Shown one piece after another: positions 44,575 to 53,791 of a DNA stretch of 64,000 nucleotides. Position 1 is the stretch's first letter. Each line of letters begins with the position of its first letter. Under the pieces are notes generated by a model. That model was not told the origin of the DNA and ran no database searches. It saw nothing but the letters and a program-made list of their open reading frames with translations. The position numbers were made by a program, and so were the translations under genes. Source of the stretch: Pedobacter nyackensis (GTDB taxonomy: Bacteria > Bacteroidota > Bacteroidia > Sphingobacteriales > Sphingobacteriaceae); the NCBI RefSeq assembly GCF_900176505.1, contig NZ_FWYB01000001.1, positions 345,400-409,399 on the forward strand, written 5' to 3'.

Positions 44575-46131
44575 ATGAAAAAAACATCCCTATTGTTGTG
44601 CCTGCCGCTTTTTTTTGCAGCTTGTACGAAAAATGTTCCGGTAGAAATCGTTGAAGCAACACCCCCGGTAGTTGTAGATACTGGCTTTACAAGTGATCAT
44701 ACTTATAATTTAAATGTGGTTTATTTTGTCCCTACCGATAACCCGGCTAAAGCAGAATATGAACGCCGCTTGAGTGATATTATGCTATCTGCACAGACTT
44801 ATTATGGCAATCAGATGCAGGCTAATGGCTATGGATTTAAAACTTTTGGTTTATTGACCAATCCCAGCAAAACAAGAATTAAAATAATCACCATACCGGC
44901 AAAATATACCTGTGACAAGTATACTGATGCTAATTTAGCTGGTATACTTGCTGAAGTAGAAGACTATTTTACAGCCCACCCTGGTGAAAAAACAGGTGAC
45001 CACAATCTTATCATCAGTCCCTCGCAGCCAAGTGGCATCGGTAACCCTTACGTTGGTTATGGAAGAAGCTGTTTTTGGCCGGACAGAGGAGAAGAGGTTA
45101 CCAGCACTACTGGGATCGGGGGCTTAATGCATGAATTAGGACACGGTATAAATTTACCCCACAACAGACAACGGGAGTCAAGGATAAATGACCCGAACTA
45201 CGGGACTTCCTTAATGGGGAGTGGTAATGGAACTTACGGAAAATCCCCTACCTTTCTTACTGAAGCCGATTGTGCTATTTTAAATACCAATCAGGTTTTC
45301 CAAAAGAATACTTCCATCACTTATTATGGAGCGGTAACAGCTAAGATCAAAAGAATGTATGCCTCTTATTCAGTTGCTAAAGGAGTCATTATTGCCTCGG
45401 GAAGATTTACCAGCAGCGTACCGGTTACCGATGTGACCTATTATCTGGATCCTAATCATAATAATGAAGGAGTTGGAGTGAATAAAGACTATAATGCAGT
45501 AACCTGGAGCACGAAAGTAATAGGGACTGATAGTTTTTATGTGGAATTACCGATGACTGAAATGAGTGATACTTATAAAGCTAATAATCCTGCAGAATTA
45601 AAAGTAAAACTGGTTCACGAAAATGGAAAGATCACGAACACTACCTTTAATTTTAACTTTTTAAATAACATTCCGGTTATCAATATTGCTCCATCTGGTT
45701 TTGATAAAAGTGAATGGACGGTAATTGATTTTAGTTCGCAGGAAACTGTAGCAGAGAACAAACCCGCCAGTTACATGATAGATGATGATAAAAATACTTT
45801 TTGGTTCGCCAAGTATTCCTCTCCGGCAGCAGTTTTACCTCACTATGTTACCATCGACATTTCTCATAGTGTTACTGCTGATGGTTTTACAATCCTCCTA
45901 CGATCGGGCGCATACCGTGCTGTAAAAGATGTGGAGATCCTGACCAGTTCCGATAATCTAACCTGGACCTCTGCTGGTAATTTTGTCGTACCAAAGGTTG
46001 ACACGGAATCTAAAATTCCTTTCGGTTCTTCTAAAACGTTCAGGTATTTTAAAATTATTGTAAAGTCAAATTATGATACCGTTGAACCAAATAAGTCATG
46101 TATTGTAGAACTAGGATTATATAAAAATTAG
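44575..46131 (+). CDS. Zinc metalloprotease lipoprotein with F5/8C-like domain
   Basis: 518 residues with a lipoprotein signal (LFFAAC). The zinc site HELGHGINLPH (H186, E187, H190, H196) has metzincin spacing, with N in place of the usual G, and SLMGSGNG gives a Met-turn. This resembles the Bacteroidota zinc-dependent metalloproteinase lipoproteins (BF0631 type, from memory). A beta domain at about 245-370 and a C-terminal discoidin/F5/8C-like domain at about 385-515 (ASYMIDDDKNTFWFAKYS, RYFKIIVKS) probably bind glycans or glycoprotein. It lies 188 bases before system 3 and may feed it. Confidence 0.82.
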   Translation: MKKTSLLLCLPLFFAACTKNVPVEIVEATPPVVVDTGFTSDHTYNLNVVYFVPTDNPAKAEYERRLSDIMLSAQTYYGNQMQANGYGFKTFGLLTNPSKTRIKIITIPAKYTCDKYTDANLAGILAEVEDYFTAHPGEKTGDHNLIISPSQPSGIGNPYVGYGRSCFWPDRGEEVTSTTGIGGLMHELGHGINLPHNRQRESRINDPNYGTSLMGSGNGTYGKSPTFLTEADCAILNTNQVFQKNTSITYYGAVTAKIKRMYASYSVAKGVIIASGRFTSSVPVTDVTYYLDPNHNNEGVGVNKDYNAVTWSTKVIGTDSFYVELPMTEMSDTYKANNPAELKVKLVHENGKITNTTFNFNFLNNIPVINIAPSGFDKSEWTVIDFSSQETVAENKPASYMIDDDKNTFWFAKYSSPAAVLPHYVTIDISHSVTADGFTILLRSGAYRAVKDVEILTSSDNLTWTSAGNFVVPKVDTESKIPFGSSKTFRYFKIIVKSNYDTVEPNKSCIVELGLYKN

Positions 46132-46319
46132 TCGAATGGGATCAGAGTAGTGTAAATTCTGATCCCAATCTTCCAGCACAATGCGAATGAATTGCTGATT
46201 CGGGAATACGGATTTCCTTTAAAAAAATATACATGATAAATATTAATCAATAGAATAGTGTTATAGAAGATGAGATTTTAAATACATTTGCATCGTAAGT
46301 ATGTACATGGAAATAATTG

Positions 46320-46919
46320 ATGGCTACCATTACTAAAACTGATGAGAAAACTCTGCTACTTCAGCTGAAGCAGGGAGACGAACTCGCTTTTGAGATTTTG
46401 TACAATAATTATAAGTTTAGACTGGCGGGGAACCTGTTTAAACTACTCAAGTCTGATGATCTGGTGAAGGAAATCTTACAGGAACTCTTCTTTAAAATAT
46501 GGGAGGGGAGAGCTCAGATAGATCCTGAGAAATCTTTTAAATCATACTTATTTCGTATTGGAGAAAATCTTGTGTATGATTATTTCCGAAAAGCTGCCAA
46601 AGATAAAAGATTGATGAATAAGATAATGGATACTAGTTCTGAGATTTACTTGCATATTGAGGAAGATATACTCAGTAAGGAAAATGCCGAATTGCTTCAA
46701 AAGGTTGTTGACCTAATGCCACCACAACGGAAACAAGTGTTTACGCTTTGTAAACTGGAAGGTAAGTCTTATAAAGAGGTCGAACAGATTCTGGGTATTA
46801 ATGCCAAAACGATCAGTAGTCACATGTTGCAGGCCAATAGGTTCTTGAGAAATCACTTTAAGCCTTCAGCAGGGATAGTTGTTCCAATTTTTTTGGGCCT
46901 TTTATTGAAAGGCTTCTAA
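46320..46919 (+). CDS. ECF sigma-70 factor, FecI-like (system 3)
   Basis: 199 residues from ATG 46320 (a TTG directly before it is not needed). Region 2 is at about 20-95 (FEILYNNYKFRLAGNLFKLL, VKEILQELFFKIWEGRAQID, FKSYLFRIGENLVYDYFRK). Region 4 is at about 130-180 (RKQVFTLCKLEGKSYKEVEQ, LGINAKTISSHMLQANRFL), with a hydrophobic tail. It is closest in pattern to the system 1 factor. FecR follows after 105 bases. Confidence 0.93.
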   Translation: MATITKTDEKTLLLQLKQGDELAFEILYNNYKFRLAGNLFKLLKSDDLVKEILQELFFKIWEGRAQIDPEKSFKSYLFRIGENLVYDYFRKAAKDKRLMNKIMDTSSEIYLHIEEDILSKENAELLQKVVDLMPPQRKQVFTLCKLEGKSYKEVEQILGINAKTISSHMLQANRFLRNHFKPSAGIVVPIFLGLLLKGF

Positions 46920-46989
46920 CTTCATTCTGGTGTTATTTACTGTTCTGAGATTTATTTATTAATATTTTCTTAACAGACTAAGGACTTTT

Positions 46990-47008
46990 TCCCGCAGCTC
47001 CGTATTAG
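46990..47008 (+). promoter_or_regulatory. Possible ECF-type promoter between sigma and fecR (system 3)
   Basis: CGTATTAG at 47001-47008, preceded by AAGGAC 15 bases upstream, lies 16 bases before the fecR start. The -10-like part equals that of copy B (CGTATTAG), but the -35-like part is only partly similar to AGAGGT. This is suggestive of autoregulation by the sigma factor and is weaker than copies A and B. Confidence 0.3.
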
Positions 47009-47024
47009 CTGTAAAAATTGAATC

Positions 47025-48218
47025 TTGAAAAATTCCGAACAACTCAAATTACGCTTTGAAAAGTATCTGGCTGGACACTGCACTTTAGAAGAAACGCAGA
47101 GTCTGATGGATCATTTTCACCTTGATGAAGATAGCGCTCTGTTGAGAGAAATGATTGTAGAGACTTTAGATGTACAGGATGAAAGTTATCCGTTCAACCC
47201 TATGATTGTTGAACTTGTTGCTAAAGTTGATACCGATTTGTTCTTGCAAATTCATGCTGAGGATGGAGGAAGGTCAATGTACAAACATAGAGCGCTAAAG
47301 CTATGGTATCGTATTGTGGCAGTTGCTGCAATAGCAGCTTTAGTATTTTTTGGTGTTCATTTCTTCAAAACTAATGATGGAACTGGCATACACCCGATCC
47401 GGTTAACTGCTAAAGAGATTGTGCCTGGAAGTGTTGGTGCGACCCTTACACTTGCAGATGGTAAAACGATTGAGTTATCAAATGCGGTAAATGGGGAGCT
47501 GGCCAGAGAATCTGGTGTGGTCATCACAAAATCTTCCGATGGTAGTCTGGTGTATGAAATCGAGCAGTCTTCTGTTGAACTAAACAGATTAAACACCTTG
47601 TCTACTGCTAAGGGGCAAACTTACCAGGTTCGCTTACCAGATGGATCTTTAGTCTATTTAAATGCAGCTTCAAGTTTAACCTATAAGACGTCATTGATTG
47701 AGAATGGAAAGCGGATTGTCAGTCTTCAAGGTGAGGGGTATTTTGAAATTGTTAAAGATAAAGCGCACCCTTTTATTGTAAAAACACACAACCAGGAGGT
47801 AGAAGTTTTAGGTACACATTTTAACATCAGTAGTTACCAGGATGATGCTGTAGAAAAAACCACCTTACTTGAGGGAAGTGTTAAACTGAGCGCCTTTGGT
47901 AATTTTAGGATTTTAAAGCCGGGTCAACAGGCGAAACTTATTGACGGTAAAATGAGCGTTGAGGAAACAGATACTGATTTAGCCATAGCCTGGAAGGACA
48001 ATAAGTTTGTATTTGAAAGTGAACCGATAGAAAGGGTAATGAAATTGGTTGAACGCTGGTACAATGTAGAAGTCGTGTATGTCGGAGATAAAACACTTGA
48101 AAAATTCACTGGAAATATCTCCAGGTTCGACAATATATCAAAAGTGCTTCAGGTTGTAGAATTGACAAAAACAGTACATTTTAAGATTGAGGGAAGAAAA
48201 ATTTACGTATCGAAATAA
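47025..48218 (+). CDS. FecR-family anti-sigma factor with TTG start (system 3)
   Basis: 397 residues starting at TTG 47025; no ATG or GTG fits, and the N-terminus MKNSEQLKLRFEKYLAGHC aligns with the other FecR proteins. Domains: cytoplasmic about 1-88, membrane helix about 93-112 (IVAVAAIAALVFFGVHFF), FecR (KGQTYQVRLPDGSLVYLN, GEGYFEIVKDKAHPFIV, VLGTHFNISSY) and DUF4974 (MKLVERWYNVEVVYV, ISKVLQVVELTKTVHFKIEG). The weak start may keep anti-sigma levels low. Confidence 0.93.
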   Translation: MKNSEQLKLRFEKYLAGHCTLEETQSLMDHFHLDEDSALLREMIVETLDVQDESYPFNPMIVELVAKVDTDLFLQIHAEDGGRSMYKHRALKLWYRIVAVAAIAALVFFGVHFFKTNDGTGIHPIRLTAKEIVPGSVGATLTLADGKTIELSNAVNGELARESGVVITKSSDGSLVYEIEQSSVELNRLNTLSTAKGQTYQVRLPDGSLVYLNAASSLTYKTSLIENGKRIVSLQGEGYFEIVKDKAHPFIVKTHNQEVEVLGTHFNISSYQDDAVEKTTLLEGSVKLSAFGNFRILKPGQQAKLIDGKMSVEETDTDLAIAWKDNKFVFESEPIERVMKLVERWYNVEVVYVGDKTLEKFTGNISRFDNISKVLQVVELTKTVHFKIEGRKIYVSK

Positions 48219-48271
48219 ATCAACAAGATTATTCACAATTAGCTTAAAAATATGAAAGTAAAACTACGATA

Positions 48272-48395
48272 GTATAAAAATAGAAAACGAACCAGAAGTG
48301 CTTTGTGGCACTCCTGGTTGTAGTTTGGAACATTTAATTAAAAACAAACTGTTAAAACTACAGATACCTGGCCCGTCGAAAGAAAAGGTATCTGC
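48272..48395 (-). ncRNA. Predicted DonS-like antisense RNA over the susC leader (system 3)
   Basis: On the minus strand, a near-match -7 element TTGGTTTG (48409-48402) is followed by a CAGATACC/GGTATCTG hairpin (48361-48394). Then comes AACCAGGAGTGC/GCACTTCTGGTT (48290-48319), which has a G-U pair on this strand and an A-C mismatch on the mRNA strand. It is followed by CGTTTTCTATTTTT. The order and spacing match systems 1 and 2. Predicted length is about 120 nt. Confidence 0.42.
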
Positions 48396-48415
48396 CTAAA
48401 CCAAACCAACCACTA

Positions 48416-51400
48416 ATGTATAAAAATACTAGGAAACTGGGTATGCCTAAACGGCTATACCTTAAAATATTGCTAACTATGCGCTTAACCATCGTAATAT
48501 TAATAGCATCTCTAATGCAGGTGAGCGCGTCGAGCTTCGCCCAAAAAATAACACTGTCGAGATCGAATACGCCTCTTAAGTCTATTTTAAAGGACTTGAA
48601 GGAACAAAGTGGGTACGATTTTTTTTACACTGATAACTTGCTTAAAAATGCCAGACCGGTAACTGTTGATGTTAAAAACGCAGAATTTGTAGATGTGCTT
48701 CAACTTATTTTTTCCGGTCAGCAGATTAGTTATGCGATCCAAAATAAAACTGTAGTCATTACGGAAAATAAGGTTGCCCAAAGGCAAGAAATTCAGGGTA
48801 GGGTAATGGATAAGAAAGACGGAAAGCCGATTCCAGCGGTTACTATATCAATTAAGGGTACTAAGTCCTCAGTTCAAACTAATAAGGATGGCCGTTTTAC
48901 CATCAATATACCTCCAGGTGCAGAAGCATTGGAGTTTAGATATGTCGGCTACAAAACAGTATCCCATCAAATTGCTCCTAATGCAAATTATACGATATTT
49001 ATGGAAGAGGATGATGCCGGGCTTGATGAAGTTGTCGTTACAGCATTCGGTCAAAGGCAAAGAAAGGAGGCGATAGTGGGATCTGTTACCACGATTACAC
49101 CTTCAACTTTGAGGGTCCCTTCGAGTAATCTTACTACAGCTTTAGCTGGCCGTATAGCTGGTGTTATCGCTTATCAAAGGACCGGTGAACCGGGTATGGA
49201 TGATGCCCAGTTTTTTATCCGTGGAGTAACAACTTTTGGAACAGGAAAGGCAAACCCATTGATTTTGATTGATGGGGTAGAAATGACAAGTGGAGATTTA
49301 TCTCGTTTGATTGTTGATGATATCGCTAGTTTTTCAATTATGAAAGATGCTAATGCCACAGCACTTTATGGAGCAAGGGGAGCAAACGGTGTCATTTTAG
49401 TGACAACTAAGGAGGGCCAGGACGGTGTGGCGAAGATTCAATTTCGCGCGGAAACTTCTTCTTCTTCTCCAACCGAGAATGTGCGCTTTGCAGACCCTGT
49501 AACATTTATGAAATTGCAGAATGAAGGGGTAAGAACAAGAATGCCGGGAACAAGGTTGCCTAATAATGAAGCCGACATATATTATACCGAATTGGGAAAA
49601 GATCCTATGAGATATCCTGCCATTGACTGGCAAGATGTATTGTTGGATAAAATGACCATAAATCAACGCTATAATTTAAATGTTAGCGGTGGTGGAAAAG
49701 TTGCCCGATACTACATAGCAGCTTCTAATGCTTTAGATAACGGTATTATTAAAATGGATAAAAGACAGAATTTTAATAATAATATTAAGATCAATAAATA
49801 TTCCCTACGATCCAATGTTAATGTAAATTTAACAAGTACAACTGAAGCTATCGTACGATTGAGCGGAACGTTTGATAATTATAATGGACCCTTAGATGGA
49901 GGAACAAGCCTATACAATAAGGCTGTTTTAGCTAATCCCGTTAAATTTTTACCATTTTATGCGCCAGATGCGGGTAGTATTTACACAAATCATATTCTTT
50001 TTGGGAATAATGAAAATGGAGAGTATCTGAATCCCTATGCTGAGATGATGAAGGGGTACAAATCTCAAGACCGTTCATCCATGTATGTTCAATTTGGATT
50101 GAAGCAAAATTTGGATTTCCTTGTCAAGGGATTGGGCTTTAGAGGTATGTATAATGTGAATCGATTTGCTGACTTGAGTGTTAGCAGACGGTATAACCCT
50201 TTTTTCTATGCCCTAACTCCATTATTGATGGGAGCTACAGATTATAAATTGAATGCTTTGAATCCTAATGCGGGCACTGACTTTTTAGATTATATACCTT
50301 CGGATAGAGTTGTGACCAATACCATGTATCTGGAAACAGCTTTAGATTATAATACTGTAATTAAAGAAAAAAGTACGGTTTCAGCAATGCTGGTTTTTAC
50401 TTCCAGGGAAAATAAGGATGGATCTTATAATGATTTGCAAAGTTCTCTTCCTCAACGTAATGCTGGTCTGGCAGGTAGACTTACTTATGGTTATGACAAT
50501 CGTTATTTTGCGGAAGCTAATTTTGGATACAATGGCTCTGAAAGATTTGCTAAGCGCGAAAGATGGGGGTTTTTCCCTTCAGCTGGTGTAGGATGGGTGG
50601 TGTCTAATGAGAAATTCTGGCAACCGCTAAAAAATGTGGTTTCGAAATTAAAATTGAAAGCAACTTATGGCTTAGTGGGGAATGATGCCATTGGAGAGAC
50701 AGTAGATAGATTCTATTATCTTTCTAATGTGAATATGGCTAATTCCGCACGTGGATTTACCTTTGGTGAAAACTTCGGATATAATGTTCCTGGGATTTCA
50801 ATTTCACGATATTCAGATCCATTTATTACCTGGGAAGTAAGTAGAAAAGGTAATTTTGGCCTGGAACTTAACTTGAAGAATAGCGTAAATATTCAAGTTG
50901 ACTATTTTACAGAACAAAGGAGTAAAATTTTACAAACAAGATCTGATATCCCAAGTACAATGGGATTGCAAGCTACGCCAAAATCAAATATTGGAAAAGC
51001 TAAAGGTAGTGGTGTTGATTTTTCATTCGATTACAATAAAACATTCTCTTCTGGTCTATGGGCTATTATTAGAGGTAATTTCACTTATGCTTCTAGTAGA
51101 TTTGAATTATATGAAGAACCAGACTATGCTACCACTCCATGGAGAGTTCATGCGAATCAAAAAATTTCTCAACGCTGGGGATATATAGCAGAAAGATACT
51201 TTTTGGATGATGAGGAAATTAAAAGTTCTCCAGTACAAACTTTTGGAGAATATAAACCCGGCGACCTAAAATACAAGGATATTAATAAAGATGGGCGTGT
51301 TGACGAAAGTGATATGGTGCCAATTGGATATCCAACTACTCCTGAAATTATTTATGGATTCGGGATGTCTCTTGGTTATAAGAATTTTGACATCAACTGT

Positions 51401-51850
51401 TTTTTCCAGGGCTCTGCGCTTTCTTCGTTTTGGATAAGTCCTAATGCAATTGCGCCTTTTGCAAACGTAAATAACGCATCTACCAATAATATGAACACGA
51501 ATAGAGCTTTATTACAGGTAATCGCGGATAGTCATTGGTCAGAAGATACAAGGGATTTATTTGCATTTTATCCTCGTTTATCCCCAGAGAATGTTTCTAA
51601 TAATAGCGTTTCCAGTACATGGTGGATGAGAAACGGAGCTTTTTTAAGGCTAAAGACAGTTGAGGTCGGTTATAATATTTCAAAGGATTTTGCAAAAAAA
51701 GTTCATTTGAAAAATATTCGTCTATACGGTTCAGGTAATAATTTACTGCAAATAAGAAGTTTTAAACTTTGGGATCCTGAACAAGCGGGTAACGCGTTTA
51801 ATTACCCAATTCAGCGTGTATTTAACTTTGGAGTTAATTTAGAGTTTTAA
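48416..51850 (+). CDS. SusC/RagA TonB-dependent transducer with STN domain (system 3)
   Basis: 1144 residues. The signal peptide ends near residue 43 (SASSFAQ). The STN domain is at about 45-95 (ITLSRSNTPLKSILKDLKEQ), the carboxypeptidase-like domain at about 125-200 (EIQGRVMDKKDGKPIPAVTI), VVTAFGQRQRKEAIVGSV near 205, [21 protein letters not shown] in the plug, and the barrel ends RVFNFGVNLEF. It pairs with SusD 12 bases downstream and signals to FecR 47025-48218. Confidence 0.96.
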   Translation: MYKNTRKLGMPKRLYLKILLTMRLTIVILIASLMQVSASSFAQKITLSRSNTPLKSILKDLKEQSGYDFFYTDNLLKNARPVTVDVKNAEFVDVLQLIFSGQQISYAIQNKTVVITENKVAQRQEIQGRVMDKKDGKPIPAVTISIKGTKSSVQTNKDGRFTINIPPGAEALEFRYVGYKTVSHQIAPNANYTIFMEEDDAGLDEVVVTAFGQRQRKEAIVGSVTTITPSTLRVPSSNLTTALAGRIAGVIAYQRTGEPGMDDAQFFIRGVTTFGTGKANPLILIDGVEMTSGDLSRLIVDDIASFSIMKDANATALYGARGANGVILVTTKEGQDGVAKIQFRAETSSSSPTENVRFADPVTFMKLQNEGVRTRMPGTRLPNNEADIYYTELGKDPMRYPAIDWQDVLLDKMTINQRYNLNVSGGGKVARYYIAASNALDNGIIKMDKRQNFNNNIKINKYSLRSNVNVNLTSTTEAIVRLSGTFDNYNGPLDGGTSLYNKAVLANPVKFLPFYAPDAGSIYTNHILFGNNENGEYLNPYAEMMKGYKSQDRSSMYVQFGLKQNLDFLVKGLGFRGMYNVNRFADLSVSRRYNPFFYALTPLLMGATDYKLNALNPNAGTDFLDYIPSDRVVTNTMYLETALDYNTVIKEKSTVSAMLVFTSRENKDGSYNDLQSSLPQRNAGLAGRLTYGYDNRYFAEANFGYNGSERFAKRERWGFFPSAGVGWVVSNEKFWQPLKNVVSKLKLKATYGLVGNDAIGETVDRFYYLSNVNMANSARGFTFGENFGYNVPGISISRYSDPFITWEVSRKGNFGLELNLKNSVNIQVDYFTEQRSKILQTRSDIPSTMGLQATPKSNIGKAKGSGVDFSFDYNKTFSSGLWAIIRGNFTYASSRFELYEEPDYATTPWRVHANQKISQRWGYIAERYFLDDEEIKSSPVQTFGEYKPGDLKYKDINKDGRVDESDMVPIGYPTTPEIIYGFGMSLGYKNFDINCFFQGSALSSFWISPNAIAPFANVNNASTNNMNTNRALLQVIADSHWSEDTRDLFAFYPRLSPENVSNNSVSSTWWMRNGAFLRLKTVEVGYNISKDFAKKVHLKNIRLYGSGNNLLQIRSFKLWDPEQAGNAFNYPIQRVFNFGVNLEF

Positions 51851-51861
51851 TTATAAAGAAT

Positions 51862-53766
51862 ATGAAAACTATAATAAGGAATTGTAAGCTAGGTTTTCTG
51901 GTACTATTGATTGTAAATTTCTTTGGTTGTTCAAAGTTTTTGGATGTAGTTCCGGATGGTGTAGCAACTTTAGATAATGCTTTTAGTAATCGAAATAGTG
52001 CAGAGAAGTTTCTGTTTACTTGTTTTAACATGATGCCTAATCAAAACTCTCCATTTGATTATCCGGGTAATGTTGGATCCGATGAAATATGGTGGGATAT
52101 TGATTATTCTGCAATGAATGATTTTAGCGGATCACAAATAGCGCGCGGGAATCAAAATATTACTAATCCTTTTCAAAACTATTGGGATGGAGGAAATGGA
52201 GGGAAAAGTTTATGGATCGGAATTCGGGATTGCAATATTTTTTTAGAAAATATTGGGAGGATTCGTGATATATCAGAATATGAACGAGCCCGTTGGATAT
52301 CTGAAGTCAAATTTGTGAAAGCGTATTTACACTATTTTCTTTTTCAAATGTATGGGCCTATTCCAATTATTGATAAAAATCTGCCGGTAAATGTCGAGCC
52401 GTCTGCAGTTAAGGTTTACCGTGATCCTGTGGATAAGGTAATTGACTTTATAGTTAATACTTTGGACGAATCCATGACTAACTTACCAGATATGATCGAT
52501 GACCCTGCGAAGGAGATGGGGCGACCTACAAAAGCCGCTGCCGCTGCGCTAAAAGCTAAAGTTTTAGTTTGGGCAGCTAGTCCTTTACTGAACGGTAATC
52601 CAGATTACGCCAACATTACTGATAAGCAGGGCACCAAATTATTTCCAGCTAATGTAGATCCGGAAAAATGGTCGCGGGCATTAAACGCAGTAAAATTTGC
52701 GATTGAGCTGGCGGAAGAAAATGGTCATAAACTCTATGACTATAAGAATCCACTATTTAATATTACAGGTGAAATAGCCATGAATTTTACGCTGCGGGGA
52801 GCAGTAACTGAAAGGGCCACCCAAAACCCTGAAATTATTTTTGCACCTACTACATCAGCAAATGGTTTCCAAAATTATTGTACACCAAATTTTTACAATG
52901 CTTTGGTAGTAGGGGTTCAAGAGTTATCAGCTCCAATGAAAATTGCAGAACAGTATTATACGGATCGTGGAGTTCCAATAGATGAAGATTTATCATGGGA
53001 CTATGCTAATCGATTCAGTACGCAAAGAAATGCGGACCAAACACATAAATATTATATAGCTGCTGGTGAAACTACTGCAAAATTGAATTATAAACGTGAG
53101 GCACGCTTTTATGCACACTTAGGTTTTGATAGAGGGCTTTATGATGTCCAATCCCAATCGGGAATTACAACCGGTACGGTTAAGAATAGAGCTGGTGAGG
53201 CAATGGCAGCTACTTTTAGTGCACAACATATTCAAACCGGGTATTTTATTAAGAAATTGGTTAGTTTCCGTTCTTCAATTACGGGTACAGGTCCGAGTGC
53301 TTATAATTATACGATACCGGTAATCAGATTAAGTGATCTTTATTTGCTATATGCAGAAGTGCTTAATGAAGTGAAGAATGTCCCTGATAACGAAGTGTAC
53401 CAATGGATCGACAAAATCAGGAATCGGGCGGGACTAGAAGGAGTGCTCGCATCCTGGAATAAATATTCTTCTATACCAGGTAAACCTACGACCAAAGAAG
53501 GTATGCGTGAAATCATTAAGCATGAGCGTATGATCGAATTCGCATTTGAAGGTCAGCGGGCCTTTGATTTAAGAAGGTGGAAAGATGCAGTGAAATATTT
53601 AAATCAACCCATTGAGGGCTGGAATTTTCAAGGCAAAGATTTGAATTATTATTCTTTAACAACCTATTTTCAAAAACGTAATTATACCTATAAAGATTAC
53701 TTATGGCCGTTAAACCAGACCGCTATTATTAAGAACTCTAGTTTAATGCAAAACCCGGGTTGGTAA
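51862..53766 (+). CDS. SusD/RagB-family lipoprotein (system 3)
   Basis: 634 residues. The lipobox NFFGC gives a lipidated Cys23. SusD features include EVKFVKAYLHYFLFQMYGPI, KAAAAALKAKVLVWAASPLL, LYLLYAEVLNEVKN, WIDKIRNRAGLEGVLASW, IKHERMIEFAFEGQRAFDLR and the ending QNPGW. It belongs to the larger SusD forms that accompany DUF4959/DUF5000 and DUF4998 lipoproteins in PULs. Confidence 0.95.
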   Translation: MKTIIRNCKLGFLVLLIVNFFGCSKFLDVVPDGVATLDNAFSNRNSAEKFLFTCFNMMPNQNSPFDYPGNVGSDEIWWDIDYSAMNDFSGSQIARGNQNITNPFQNYWDGGNGGKSLWIGIRDCNIFLENIGRIRDISEYERARWISEVKFVKAYLHYFLFQMYGPIPIIDKNLPVNVEPSAVKVYRDPVDKVIDFIVNTLDESMTNLPDMIDDPAKEMGRPTKAAAAALKAKVLVWAASPLLNGNPDYANITDKQGTKLFPANVDPEKWSRALNAVKFAIELAEENGHKLYDYKNPLFNITGEIAMNFTLRGAVTERATQNPEIIFAPTTSANGFQNYCTPNFYNALVVGVQELSAPMKIAEQYYTDRGVPIDEDLSWDYANRFSTQRNADQTHKYYIAAGETTAKLNYKREARFYAHLGFDRGLYDVQSQSGITTGTVKNRAGEAMAATFSAQHIQTGYFIKKLVSFRSSITGTGPSAYNYTIPVIRLSDLYLLYAEVLNEVKNVPDNEVYQWIDKIRNRAGLEGVLASWNKYSSIPGKPTTKEGMREIIKHERMIEFAFEGQRAFDLRRWKDAVKYLNQPIEGWNFQGKDLNYYSLTTYFQKRNYTYKDYLWPLNQTAIIKNSSLMQNPGW

Positions 53767-53791
53767 TTTTTTATGCTTAATAAATTAATAT

